NCBI GenBank assembly: GCA_902825215.1
Contig: LR782234.1
Span: forward strand, 868,001-932,000
Length of the DNA stretch: 64,000 bases
Origin: Pseudomonas fluorescens
GTDB lineage: Bacteria > Pseudomonadota > Gammaproteobacteria > Pseudomonadales > Pseudomonadaceae
Direction of reading: 5' to 3'
The notes below the pieces were generated by a model. It did not search any database, was not told the DNA's origin, and saw nothing but the letters and a program-made list of their open reading frames with translations. The position numbers and the translations under genes are program-made. This document shows positions 33,364 to 41,867 of this stretch, piece by piece. Each line of letters opens with the position of its first letter. Within the stretch, counting starts at the first letter, position 1.

Positions 33364-35469
33364 GTGAACCCGGTAATCAAAAAATTCCAGTTCGGTCAGT
33401 CGACCGTTACCCTCGAGACTGGCCGTATCGCCCGTCAGGCCTCCGGCGCAGTGCTGGTCACCGTTGACGACGACGTCAGCGTATTGGTGACCGTTGTCGG
33501 TGCCAAGCAAGCCGATCCGGGCAAGGGCTTTTTCCCTCTGTCCGTTCACTACCAGGAAAAGACTTACGCTGCCGGCAAGATCCCTGGCGGTTTCTTCAAG
33601 CGTGAAGGCCGTCCTTCCGAGAAAGAAACCCTGACTTCCCGACTGATCGACCGTCCGATCCGTCCGCTGTTTCCTGAAGGCTTCATGAACGAAGTGCAGG
33701 TTGTCTGCACCGTCGTTTCCACCAGCAAAAAGACCGATCCGGACATCGCTGCGATGATCGGTACCTCGGCTGCCCTGGCTATCTCGGGTATCCCGTTCGA
33801 CGGCCCGATCGGCGCCGCGCGTGTAGCTTTCCACGAAAGCACCGGCTACCTGCTGAACCCGACTTACGAGCAGCAAGCCGCTTCGAGCCTGGACATGGTC
33901 GTTGCCGGTACTTCCGACGCCGTGCTGATGGTTGAATCGGAAGCCAAAGAGCTGACCGAAGACCAGATGCTGGGCGCGGTACTGTTTGCCCACGACGAGT
34001 TCCAGGTGGTGATCAACGCCGTTAAGGAACTGGCCGCTGAAGCTGCCAAGCCAACCTGGAACTGGGCTCCACAGCCTGAAGCCACCGAACTGCTGGGCGC
34101 TATCCGTGCCGAGTTCGGCGAGGCGATCTCCCAGGCTTACACCATCACCATCAAGGCCGACCGTTACGCTCGCCTGGGCGAGCTGAAGGACCAAGTGGTT
34201 GCCAAGCTGTCCGGCGAAGAAGGCCAGCCTTCTGCTGCTGAAGTCAAAGCGGCGTTCGGCGAAATCGAATACCGCACCGTTCGCGAAAACATCGTCAACG
34301 GCAAGCCACGTATCGACGGCCGCGACACCCGCACCGTACGTCCGCTGAACATCGAAGTTGGCGTTCTGCCGAAGACCCACGGTTCGGCACTGTTCACCCG
34401 TGGCGAAACCCAGGCGCTGGTTGTTGCAACACTGGGCACCGCCCGTGATGCACAGCTGCTGGACACCCTGGAAGGCGAGAAAAAAGACCCGTTCATGCTG
34501 CACTACAACTTCCCGCCGTTCTCGGTAGGCGAGTGTGGTCGCATGGGTGGCGCCGGTCGTCGCGAAATCGGTCACGGCCGTCTGGCCCGTCGTTCGGTTT
34601 CGGCCATGCTGCCAGCCGCTGACGTGTTCCCGTACACCATCCGTGTGGTGTCGGAAATCACCGAGTCCAACGGTTCGAGCTCGATGGCTTCCGTTTGCGG
34701 CGCTTCCCTGGCCCTGATGGACGCCGGTGTACCGATGAAGGCGCCGGTTGCCGGTATCGCCATGGGTCTGGTTAAAGAAGGCGAGAAATTCGCCGTCCTG
34801 ACCGACATCCTCGGTGACGAAGATCACCTCGGCGACATGGACTTCAAGGTAGCCGGTACCGCCAAAGGTGTTACTGCGCTGCAGATGGACATCAAGATCA
34901 AAGGCATCACCGAAGAGATCATGGAGATCGCTCTGGGCCAGGCCCTGGAAGCGCGCCTGAACATCCTCGGTCAGATGAACCAGATCATTGGCCAGTCGCG
35001 TACCGAACTGTCGGCCAACGCACCGACCATGATCGCGATGAAGATCGACACCGACAAGATCCGTGACGTTATCGGTAAAGGTGGCGCGACCATCCGTGCG
35101 ATCTGCGAAGAAACCAAGGCTTCGATCGACATCGAAGACGACGGTTCGATCAAGATCTTCGGCGAAACCAAGGAAGCTGCAGAAGCTGCGCGTCAGCGCG
35201 TTCTGGGCATCACCGCTGAAGCCGAGATCGGCAAGATCTACGTCGGCAAGGTTGAGCGCATCGTCGACTTCGGCGCGTTCGTCAACATCCTGCCGGGCAA
35301 GGACGGTCTGGTGCACATCTCGATGCTGAGCGACGCTCGCGTAGAGAAAGTCACCGACATCCTGAAAGAAGGTCAGGAAGTGGAAGTGCTGGTACTGGAC
35401 GTGGACAACCGCGGTCGTATCAAGCTGTCCATCAAAGACGTGGCAGCTGCCAAGGCTTCGGGCGTTTAA
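33364..35469 (+). CDS. pnp: Polyribonucleotide nucleotidyltransferase (PNPase)
   Basis: 701 residues from GTG 33364 (AAGGTAGGA upstream). Two RNase PH domains (about 10-230 and 320-545) flank a helical linker. The second has the catalytic block [23 protein letters not shown] domain ([15 protein letters not shown]) and a C-terminal S1 domain ([20 protein letters not shown]) follow. It degrades RNA 3'-5' phosphorolytically, alone or in the degradosome. It is the last gene of the superoperon and is closed by a strong terminator. Confidence 0.99.
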   Translation: MNPVIKKFQFGQSTVTLETGRIARQASGAVLVTVDDDVSVLVTVVGAKQADPGKGFFPLSVHYQEKTYAAGKIPGGFFKREGRPSEKETLTSRLIDRPIRPLFPEGFMNEVQVVCTVVSTSKKTDPDIAAMIGTSAALAISGIPFDGPIGAARVAFHESTGYLLNPTYEQQAASSLDMVVAGTSDAVLMVESEAKELTEDQMLGAVLFAHDEFQVVINAVKELAAEAAKPTWNWAPQPEATELLGAIRAEFGEAISQAYTITIKADRYARLGELKDQVVAKLSGEEGQPSAAEVKAAFGEIEYRTVRENIVNGKPRIDGRDTRTVRPLNIEVGVLPKTHGSALFTRGETQALVVATLGTARDAQLLDTLEGEKKDPFMLHYNFPPFSVGECGRMGGAGRREIGHGRLARRSVSAMLPAADVFPYTIRVVSEITESNGSSSMASVCGASLALMDAGVPMKAPVAGIAMGLVKEGEKFAVLTDILGDEDHLGDMDFKVAGTAKGVTALQMDIKIKGITEEIMEIALGQALEARLNILGQMNQIIGQSRTELSANAPTMIAMKIDTDKIRDVIGKGGATIRAICEETKASIDIEDDGSIKIFGETKEAAEAARQRVLGITAEAEIGKIYVGKVERIVDFGAFVNILPGKDGLVHISMLSDARVEKVTDILKEGQEVEVLVLDVDNRGRIKLSIKDVAAAKASGV

Positions 35470-35494
35470 TTACCCGCCAGCCTTAGCGCAATGA

Positions 35495-35530
35495 AAATGC
35501 CCCGCCGTGAAAACGGCGGGGCATTTTTTT
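35495..35530 (+). terminator. Terminator after pnp
   Basis: AATGCCCCGCCGT pairs with ACGGCGGGGCATT around GAAA, followed by a run of T's. It is one of the strongest terminators in the window. Confidence 0.95.
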
Positions 35531-35598
35531 GCCCGCGAAATACCCGGACATTCTGCGAAGTTGCCGGACCACAACAGCGGTGCTAGTTTTAGCCCACC

Positions 35599-35674
35599 GC
35601 CCGTGTAGCTCAGCCGGTAGAGCAGCGCACTCGTAACGCGAAGGTCGCAGGTTCGATTCCTGTCTCGGGCACCA
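35599..35674 (+). tRNA. tRNA-Thr (anticodon CGT)
   Basis: 76 nt with encoded CCA. The D arm is GCTC-AGCCGGTA-GAGC, the anticodon loop CTCGTAA (CGT), and the T arm GCAGG-TTCGATT-CCTGT. It reads ACG codons. By hand folding I see two non-canonical pairs: U6-U67 in the acceptor and A31-C39 at the base of the anticodon loop. The gene stands alone between pnp and a minus-strand gene ending 9 nt after it. From memory, the order here departs from P. aeruginosa just past pnp. Confidence 0.9.
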
Positions 35675-35682
35675 TCCCTCGC

Positions 35683-36177
35683 TTATTTCACCTTGCGGCT
35701 CAGATCCTCGACGGTACGTTTGAGCTGATCCATGGCCCGATCCTGGTCGTTGACCTTCTGCTTCAAATTCGAAATCTCGCTGCTGCTGGAATTGGAACTG
35801 GAGCCGCTGTTGCGTTTGAGGTCTTCAACCTGGCGGCCGAGGGTTTCCAGTTCACGGTCCTGTTCCTTGACCTTGTTCTTCAGTTCGTCCAACTCTCTGC
35901 TGCTGGAGTTTGAGCTGGAACCGCCGCTTCGCTTGAGCTCTTCGATCTGCCGCGATTGATCGTTGAGGGTATCGCGCATCTTGCGCAACTCATCGATGCT
36001 CACATCGCTTTCAATCACGACGGTCTTGCCGTAATCGTTGTGAATCAGTGAAACCTTGTCATTGTAGGAAGGACTGCTATTGCTCAGCTCAATGGCCATC
36101 GCACTGGCGGGCAGGGTCAGGGCAGCAATCAAAGCGGTAGTGGAGACAACAGCGGAGATTTTCGAGAAGCTGCGCAT
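35683..36177 (-). CDS. Secreted repeat coiled-coil protein, unknown function
   Basis: 164 residues from ATG 36177, chosen because a signal peptide then begins directly (MRSFSKISAV..., cleavage near ASAMA, residue 27-28) with GGAAAA upstream; an in-frame ATG at 36246 adds 23 residues without signal character. After a short beta-like stretch (31-60) come three charged heptad units (62-83, 94-121, 134-164) separated by near-identical Ser-rich linkers, SSSNSSS at 87-93 and 126-132. The units share the pattern ELxxLKxKVxxQDRxxxxLxRxVEDLxR. It should be a periplasmic or exported helical oligomer. I do not recognise the family; a structural role at the envelope is only a guess. Confidence 0.8.
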   Translation of the reverse strand: MRSFSKISAVVSTTALIAALTLPASAMAIELSNSSPSYNDKVSLIHNDYGKTVVIESDVSIDELRKMRDTLNDQSRQIEELKRSGGSSSNSSSRELDELKNKVKEQDRELETLGRQVEDLKRNSGSSSNSSSSEISNLKQKVNDQDRAMDQLKRTVEDLSRKVK

Positions 36178-36452
36178 CACTGGTTTTCCTTGTGAACAGC
36201 GAAGTGAGTGCCGATGTGGCACATCGCTATGACTTGAAATCGGCATTTATGTTCCGCAAGTCAGCTTTTTGTGCGAGAGATGTAAAGAGCCGTGTAATTC
36301 GTCATGCAAACGTCCTATATTCGGTGCCTGCATGAGCATCGCTTAGCAGTTTTCAGATGATCCCGAATGGTTCCGAAGGCCGGCCACGCCGCGTCAGAGA
36401 GATCCTTGATGATCCAGATCCATCCTCCATTCTTAAGATCAACGAGAACGCC

Positions 36453-36752
36453 ATGACTGAATTAACTCAAGAGCAGCGTCACGAACAAGCGCTGGAAAAA
36501 TACCTTCTGGACGTGCCCGATCTGAAGGAAGAGATCAAGGACTTGAGTCCCGATGATCAGAAAGACCAGATTCAGTGGGCCTTTGAAGACGAAGCCGAGG
36601 CTCAGGGCTTGCAGCCGTGGGAGTTGACGCTCAAGTACACCAGCTCGCCGGAGGAGTTCGAGGCCCAACGCCTCGTGCTGCACAAAGAGGCGGCTGAAGT
36701 ATTGGGTGTCGAATGGGATGAGTACTGCGAGATGAACAATCTCGTCGTCTAA
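36453..36752 (+). CDS. Small acidic conserved protein (DUF6388-like)
   Basis: 99 residues from ATG 36453; a longer in-frame start at 36357 has no support. It is strongly acidic and helical: MTELTQEQRHEQALEKYLLD, DLSPDDQKDQIQWAFEDEAE, then LHKEAAEVLGVEWDEYCEMN. No signal peptide or membrane segment. I believe it belongs to a small family annotated DUF6388 in pseudomonads, but that is recall only. Function unknown. It is followed by a dyad repeat. Confidence 0.75.
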   Translation: MTELTQEQRHEQALEKYLLDVPDLKEEIKDLSPDDQKDQIQWAFEDEAEAQGLQPWELTLKYTSSPEEFEAQRLVLHKEAAEVLGVEWDEYCEMNNLVV

Positions 36753-36753
36753 A

Positions 36754-36841
36754 AGCAGCTACAAGTTTCAAGCGGCAAGCTACAAGTCAAAGCAAAAGCG
36801 TTGTGGCTTGCAGCTTGTAGCTTGAAACTTGCCGCTGCTGT
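36754..36841. repeat. Imperfect long dyad (GCAGCTACAAGTTTCAAG family)
   Basis: The left arm AGCAGCTACAAGTTTCAAGC plus GGCAAGCTACAAG is roughly complementary to the right arm GCTTGCAGCTTGTAGCTTGA plus AACTTGCCGCTGCT, around a short centre. It lies between convergent genes (small acidic protein and nadC). A half copy appears at 60627-60661. It is a dispersed repeat that also makes a hairpin barrier. Confidence 0.75.
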
Positions 36842-37689
36842 TAGAGGCTGAGGCGCATCGACAGGTCCACCGCTTTGACATCCTTGGTCATTGCACCAAT
36901 CGAGATGTAATCCACCCCGGTTTCGGCGATCGGCAGCAGCGTGCTTTCGTTGATGCCGCCGCTGGCTTCCAGTTTTGCCTTGCCGCCGTTCAGGCGCACG
37001 GCTTCGCGCATGTCGTCCAGGCTCAGCTCATCGAGCATGATGATGTCGGCACCGGCGTCCAGTGCCTCCTTCAATTCCTGCAGACTTTCCACTTCGATCT
37101 CGACCGGTTTGCCCGGGGCGATCTTGTGTGCGGCGGCGACGGCTTCGGTGATGCCACCGCTGGCAGCAATGTGGTTTTCCTTGATCAGGAATGCGTCATA
37201 GAGGCCGATGCGATGGTTATGGCAGCCGCCGCAGGTCACGGCGTATTTCTGCGCCAGACGCAGACCCGGCAGGGTTTTGCGCGTGTCGAGCAGCTTGACC
37301 TCGGTTTGCCCGACGAAGTCGGCCAGGTACTGCGCGCGCGTGGCGACGCCGGAGAGCAGCTGGAGAAAATTCAGCGCGCTGCGTTCACCGGTCAGCAGCG
37401 AACGCGCCGGGCCTTCCAGATGGAACAGTGGCTGATTGGGTTTGACCCGTTCGCCATCGATCACTTGCCAATGCACCGCTACGCGCGGATCAAGCTGACG
37501 GAACACCGCATCGACCCACGCCGTGCCGCAGATGACGGCATCGTCACGGGTGATGATGGTGGCTTTGGCCAGACGTTCGGCCGGGATCAGTTGTGCGGTG
37601 ATGTCGCCGCTGCCGACGTCTTCGAGCAACGCACGGCGCACGTTGGCTTCGATTTCGGCGGTCAGATCGGCGAGACGTAGATTCGGCAT
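36841..37689 (-). CDS. nadC: Nicotinate-nucleotide pyrophosphorylase (QPRTase)
   Basis: 282 residues from ATG 37689; an ATG 42 codons upstream is in frame but adds non-homologous sequence. Key segments: [40 protein letters not shown], and [20 protein letters not shown], with a late [14 protein letters not shown]. It makes nicotinate mononucleotide from quinolinate and PRPP in NAD synthesis. It is divergent from the DUF1631 gene, as in P. aeruginosa (nadC next to the ampDE locus). Confidence 0.97.
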   Translation of the reverse strand: MPNLRLADLTAEIEANVRRALLEDVGSGDITAQLIPAERLAKATIITRDDAVICGTAWVDAVFRQLDPRVAVHWQVIDGERVKPNQPLFHLEGPARSLLTGERSALNFLQLLSGVATRAQYLADFVGQTEVKLLDTRKTLPGLRLAQKYAVTCGGCHNHRIGLYDAFLIKENHIAASGGITEAVAAAHKIAPGKPVEIEVESLQELKEALDAGADIIMLDELSLDDMREAVRLNGGKAKLEASGGINESTLLPIAETGVDYISIGAMTKDVKAVDLSMRLSL

Positions 37690-38061
37690 AACGGGCTCCA
37701 CAAACAAAGTGGCCCGATTATAGGGGCAGGGTGCGAGCCAACCCAAGGTGAGAACAGACGTGCCGGCCTGCAGCCGGTCGATTTTCTTTGAGCAAACCGG
37801 CGATATCGTGGTCATTGAAGGGGCGCTACTAGGGGAAACCCTGACGGCTCTGGCGCGGGTGACACGTTATGAAAGATAATCCGCCTTGCATTTGACGTCA
37901 TAGCATTGACGTGCTGATCGAGCCTGTGGGAGCAAGCCTGCTCGCGAATGCATTTTTTCCGTGACATTGATGCGGCCGACACACCGCCATCGCGAGCAGG
38001 CTCGCTCCCACAGGGGATCGGGGTTGCTTGATCGAACGAATCACCGTTTCAGGAGGCTTGG
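37690..38061. other. Divergent intergenic region nadC / DUF1631 gene
   Basis: 372 nt with no gene. 37690-37915 holds the nadC promoter side; I see no clear consensus boxes. A REP doublet fills 37925-38019. The DUF1631 ribosome binding site (AGGAGG, 38050-38055) ends the region. Confidence 0.7.
37925..38019. repeat. REP doublet 1
   Basis: GTGGGAGCAAGCCTGCTCGCGAA and its inverted partner (TCGCGAGCAGGCTCGCTCCCAC as read) flank about 45 nt. Unlike the other copies it sits in a divergent promoter region, upstream of both genes. Confidence 0.9.
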
Positions 38062-40242
38062 ATGCACAGCGACGGAAAAGTAGTGCCTTTGCACAAGGCT
38101 GCTATCGATCAGGCGAATCACTCGCCGCTCGCCCGCCTGCCGGTGATTCTGCTTCAGGTCCGCGACAAGGCCGCGCAGCAATTGCGCCACGGCTTGCAGG
38201 AGCTGTTCGATAATGCCGACGATACCCTGTTCGAAATGGCCGACCGGGCGCGCAACGATGTCGAGCAGAACATCTTTTTCGAAGCGATGCGTGACCTGCG
38301 CCTCAAGCGCAAACACATCGAACGCGGCTTTCTTGAGCAGTTTTTCGAAGCCTTCGTCGGCCTGACTCAATACGACCCCACCCAAAATGCCTTGCCGCGC
38401 ACGCTGCTTTTCGACGAGGCGGCGCCGCGCACCGACGACATGGAGCGCAGCGTGGCCATTGAAACCATGGTCCGTCGCGTGCTCAAGCGTGGCGGCTTTG
38501 CCCTCGATCAGTTGACGGCGCGGCTCAACGCGTTGCTCGGCAAGACCCTCGACGACCAGCACAACCCGCTCGGCCCGGCGCTGCTCTGCGAATTCTTTCT
38601 GCAGGCCGGTCGCAATCTGGGCGTGGAGATCAAGGTCAAGCTGATCCTGCTCAAGCTGTTCGAGCGCTATGTCCTGGCCGACACCGAGCAACTGTACGCC
38701 GAAGCCAATCAACTGCTGCTCGCCACCGGCGTGCTGCCGGAACTGAAACCCGCGCCGGCGCGGCGTGCGCTGGATCGTGCGGCTGCCCATGTCGAGCGCG
38801 ACGAACATGAAGAGTCGCCGCCCGCCGATGACGATGTGCAGCAAGTCTTCGCTGCGTTGCAGCAGTTGCTCGTGCAGGTGCGCGGTACGGTCGCGCCAAC
38901 CCTGGAACCGAGTGCTGCGGCGCAACCGATCTCCACCCGCGACTTGCTGCGTCTGCTCTCGCATTTGCAGCACTACGTGCCGGCGCTGGCGACTCAGGAT
39001 GATTTTGATCTGCGCAACCAGCTCGAACAATTGCTGACCCGGGTCAGTGTCAGAAGTGGCAAGTCGCGGATCGTCGGCGATGCAGACGAAGACGTGATCA
39101 ACCTGATTGCCATGGTTTTCGAGTGCATTCTCGAAGACCGCAATGTGCCGGATTCGCTCAAGGCACTGATCGCCCGTTTGCAGATTCCAATGCTCAAGGT
39201 CGCGGTGCTCGACAAAAGTTTCTTCAGCCGCGGCACCCACCCGGCGCGGCGCCTGCTCAACGAAATCGCCGAGGCGGCGATGGGCTGGGGCGATTGCGAT
39301 GGCGACGCGCGCGACAGTCTGTATCTGCGCATCGAACAAGTGGTGCAGCGCTTGCTCACCGATTTCGTCGATGACCCGGCGATTTTCTCCGAGCTGCTGG
39401 CTGACTTTCTCGCCTTCACCAGCGACGAACGCCGCCGCAGCGAACTGCTGGAACAGCGTTTGCGCGATGCCGAAGAAGGCCGGGCCCGCACCGAGCTGGC
39501 GCGGCGCCGGGTCGAACAGGTGTTGAATCAGGCGTTGCTGGGCAAAACCCTGCCGCCGTCGGTGGTCACGTTTGTCGAGAACGCCTGGAGCAAAGTCCTG
39601 CTGCTGACCTGCCTGAAACATGGCGATCAGTCCGCCGAATGGCAGGCCGACGTGCAGACCATGGAACAACTGATCTGGAGCGTGCAGCGCCACGAAGACG
39701 CCGAATCCAGCCTGCGCCTGCTGGCGCTGGTGCCGGGGTTGCTCAAGTCGTTGCGTGATGGCTTGAACAGCTCAGCATTCGATCCGTTTGCCACCAGCGA
39801 GTTTTTCAGCGAACTCGAAGCGCTGCACGTCAGTGTGCTGGAGCGTTCCGCTGAAGCCGATCAAGCCGCGCCGATGATCGAAGTCTCACAAAAGATTGTG
39901 CTGCCTGCCGCCGACGAGGGCGACATCACGTTGCCGACGGTGCGCCTGCCCCACGATGATCCCGGTCTGCGCCAGGTCGAGCAATTGCGCGTGGGCAGTT
40001 GGGTGGCATTCACTGAAGACGATGAGCACACGCTGCGCTGCAAACTCGCCGCGATCATCGATGCCACCGGCAAATATGTCTTTGTCGATCGCACCGGAAT
40101 GAAAGTACTCGAGCGCAGCAAGACCGCGCTGGCCCTGGAGTTGCGTCGCGGTGTGGCACGCGCGCTGGACAATACCTTGCTGTTTGACCGTGCGCTGGAG
40201 TCGGTGCTGGGCAATCTGCGTCGACTCAATCGCGGCAAGTGA
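38062..40242 (+). CDS. DUF1631 family protein
   Basis: 726 residues, soluble and mostly helical, with no signal peptide. The N-terminus reads PLHKAAIDQANHSPLARLPV and LLQVRDKAAQQLRHGLQELF. A C-terminal beta-rich segment near residues 650-700 (LRVGSWVAFTEDDEHTLRCK, then DRTGMKVLERSKTAL) resembles the PilZ-like end seen in DUF1631 proteins. These are sometimes mislabelled thymidine phosphorylase; nothing here supports that. It lies upstream of ampD-ampE as in P. aeruginosa (PA4523 position). Function unknown; a c-di-GMP link via the C-terminal domain is only speculation. Confidence 0.85.
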   Translation: MHSDGKVVPLHKAAIDQANHSPLARLPVILLQVRDKAAQQLRHGLQELFDNADDTLFEMADRARNDVEQNIFFEAMRDLRLKRKHIERGFLEQFFEAFVGLTQYDPTQNALPRTLLFDEAAPRTDDMERSVAIETMVRRVLKRGGFALDQLTARLNALLGKTLDDQHNPLGPALLCEFFLQAGRNLGVEIKVKLILLKLFERYVLADTEQLYAEANQLLLATGVLPELKPAPARRALDRAAAHVERDEHEESPPADDDVQQVFAALQQLLVQVRGTVAPTLEPSAAAQPISTRDLLRLLSHLQHYVPALATQDDFDLRNQLEQLLTRVSVRSGKSRIVGDADEDVINLIAMVFECILEDRNVPDSLKALIARLQIPMLKVAVLDKSFFSRGTHPARRLLNEIAEAAMGWGDCDGDARDSLYLRIEQVVQRLLTDFVDDPAIFSELLADFLAFTSDERRRSELLEQRLRDAEEGRARTELARRRVEQVLNQALLGKTLPPSVVTFVENAWSKVLLLTCLKHGDQSAEWQADVQTMEQLIWSVQRHEDAESSLRLLALVPGLLKSLRDGLNSSAFDPFATSEFFSELEALHVSVLERSAEADQAAPMIEVSQKIVLPAADEGDITLPTVRLPHDDPGLRQVEQLRVGSWVAFTEDDEHTLRCKLAAIIDATGKYVFVDRTGMKVLERSKTALALELRRGVARALDNTLLFDRALESVLGNLRRLNRGK

Positions 40243-40306
40243 TCGCGCGCCGGTGGCCGATCACGGCATACTGGGCGCCAACACAGTCGGCGTTGAAGGA
40301 ATCGGT

Positions 40307-40867
40307 ATGCAGTTGGATCCCGCTAGCGGGTGGTGTCACGGGGTGCAGGTCTGTCCATCGCCCAACTTCAATGAACGCCCGAGCGACGAAATCTCCTTGC
40401 TGGTCATCCACAACATCAGCCTGCCGCCGGCGCAGTTCGCCACCGGCAAGGTCCAGGAGTTTTTCCAGAATCGTCTGGATGTCACCGAACATCCCTATTT
40501 TGCAGGGATTGCCGACTTGCGCGTCTCGGCGCATTTTCTGATCGAACGTGACGGTACGGTCACCCAGTTTGTCTCCTGTCTGGAGCGGGCGTGGCATGCC
40601 GGCGTTTCGATGTTCGAAGGCCGCGATACCTGTAACGATTTTTCCGTGGGCATTGAGCTCGAAGGCACCGATGATCAGCCGTTCACCGACGAACAATATC
40701 GCGCGTTGACTGCGTTGACGCGGCAGTTGCAGAAACGTTTTCCGGCGATCACCGATCAGCGTATCTGTGGCCACAGCGATATCGCTCCGGGGCGCAAGAC
40801 CGATCCGGGACCGGCATTCGACTGGGCGCGTTACCGCGCAGCCCTGGCACAAGAGGAAGGACAATGA
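40307..40867 (+). CDS. ampD: 1,6-anhydro-MurNAc-L-Ala amidase AmpD
   Basis: 186 residues from ATG 40307. It is an amidase-2 (PGRP-like) fold with zinc ligands in LLVIHNISLP (His), HAGVSMF (His) and DPGPAFDW (Asp), and the substrate Lys/Glu region FSVGIELEGTDDQPFT. It cleaves anhydro-muropeptides in the cytoplasm during cell-wall recycling. Loss of AmpD derepresses AmpC beta-lactamase. Its stop overlaps the ampE start by 4 nt. Confidence 0.97.
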   Translation: MQLDPASGWCHGVQVCPSPNFNERPSDEISLLVIHNISLPPAQFATGKVQEFFQNRLDVTEHPYFAGIADLRVSAHFLIERDGTVTQFVSCLERAWHAGVSMFEGRDTCNDFSVGIELEGTDDQPFTDEQYRALTALTRQLQKRFPAITDQRICGHSDIAPGRKTDPGPAFDWARYRAALAQEEGQ

Positions 40868-41703
40868 GTTTTCTGGTGTTACTGCTGGCGCTGTGGATCG
40901 AGAAGTTTTCGGCCTTGCGCCATCGGGTTCAACGCGATGGCGGATGGATCCGCGAACTGCACAAGCTCGAAAGCAGCCAGCGCATGGCGGGCAAACCGTG
41001 GCTGGTGCTGACGATTCTGGTGCTGTTGCCGGTGGCGCTGCTGGCGCTGTTACTGCTGGTGCTGGAACCGGTGGCGTATGGCTTGCTGGCCTTGCCGGTG
41101 CATTTGCTGGTGGTGATTTACAGCCTGGGGCGTGGCGATCTGCTCGGCGGTCTCGGGCCGTTTCGCGATGCCTGGCGCCGCGAAGATCTGCAAGCGGCGG
41201 CGCATGTGGCCAAGCGCGATCTGAACATCTGCGCCGACAGCGGCGAGCAGTTGCTCGAACGCGTGCAGGCGCACCTGTTGTGGCAGGCCTATCAGAGTTT
41301 CTTCGCGGTGATTTTCTGGTACTTCGTCCTCGGGCCGGTGGCGGCACTGGCGTATCGCTTGCTGGCGCTGGCTCAGGAGCACGGGCAAAACCCGGCGCTG
41401 GTCGAGCGCGCCGCGCAACTGCGCCATGCGTTTGACTGGTTGCCGGTACGTCTGCTGGCGGCGAGTCTGGCGCTGGTCGGCAACTTCGTCGCGGTCAGTC
41501 GGGTGATGCTGCATGAATTGCTCAACTGGAACATCAGCGCGGCGCAACTGATCAACCGGGTCGGCCTGGCGGCCGGAGAAATCCCGCCCCCGGCGCTCGG
41601 GCCGGAAGGCATCAACACCCTCGACTGCCTGTGGGAACTGCTGCTGCGCGCAGCCGTGCTGTGGTATGCCGGATTCGCCCTGTGGACCGTGCTGGTGCAC
41701 TGA
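40864..41703 (+). CDS. ampE: Regulatory membrane protein AmpE
   Basis: 279 residues. It starts MSFLVLLLALWIEKFSALRH and has about four membrane segments (1-12, 40-75, 140-165, 258-277) with a cytosolic domain between. It is paired with ampD through an ATGA overlap. AmpE is described as a sensor-like membrane protein in the ampDE operon and is related to CobD-type proteins; its biochemical role is unsettled. Confidence 0.93.
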   Translation: MSFLVLLLALWIEKFSALRHRVQRDGGWIRELHKLESSQRMAGKPWLVLTILVLLPVALLALLLLVLEPVAYGLLALPVHLLVVIYSLGRGDLLGGLGPFRDAWRREDLQAAAHVAKRDLNICADSGEQLLERVQAHLLWQAYQSFFAVIFWYFVLGPVAALAYRLLALAQEHGQNPALVERAAQLRHAFDWLPVRLLAASLALVGNFVAVSRVMLHELLNWNISAAQLINRVGLAAGEIPPPALGPEGINTLDCLWELLLRAAVLWYAGFALWTVLVH

Positions 41704-41867
41704 TCCCGACGTGCCGAGGGCGCAACGCCCTCGGCAGCGCTGCCGTTAACCTTAAGTTACAAAAACTCCCTTCGATTTGAGCTATACAGAGATAGCGCCC
41801 GATAGTGGCTATCTGCTGTCGCTGCGCGCCTGCCAATAAAAACAAGAAAAACCAAGGGAGACTTCCA

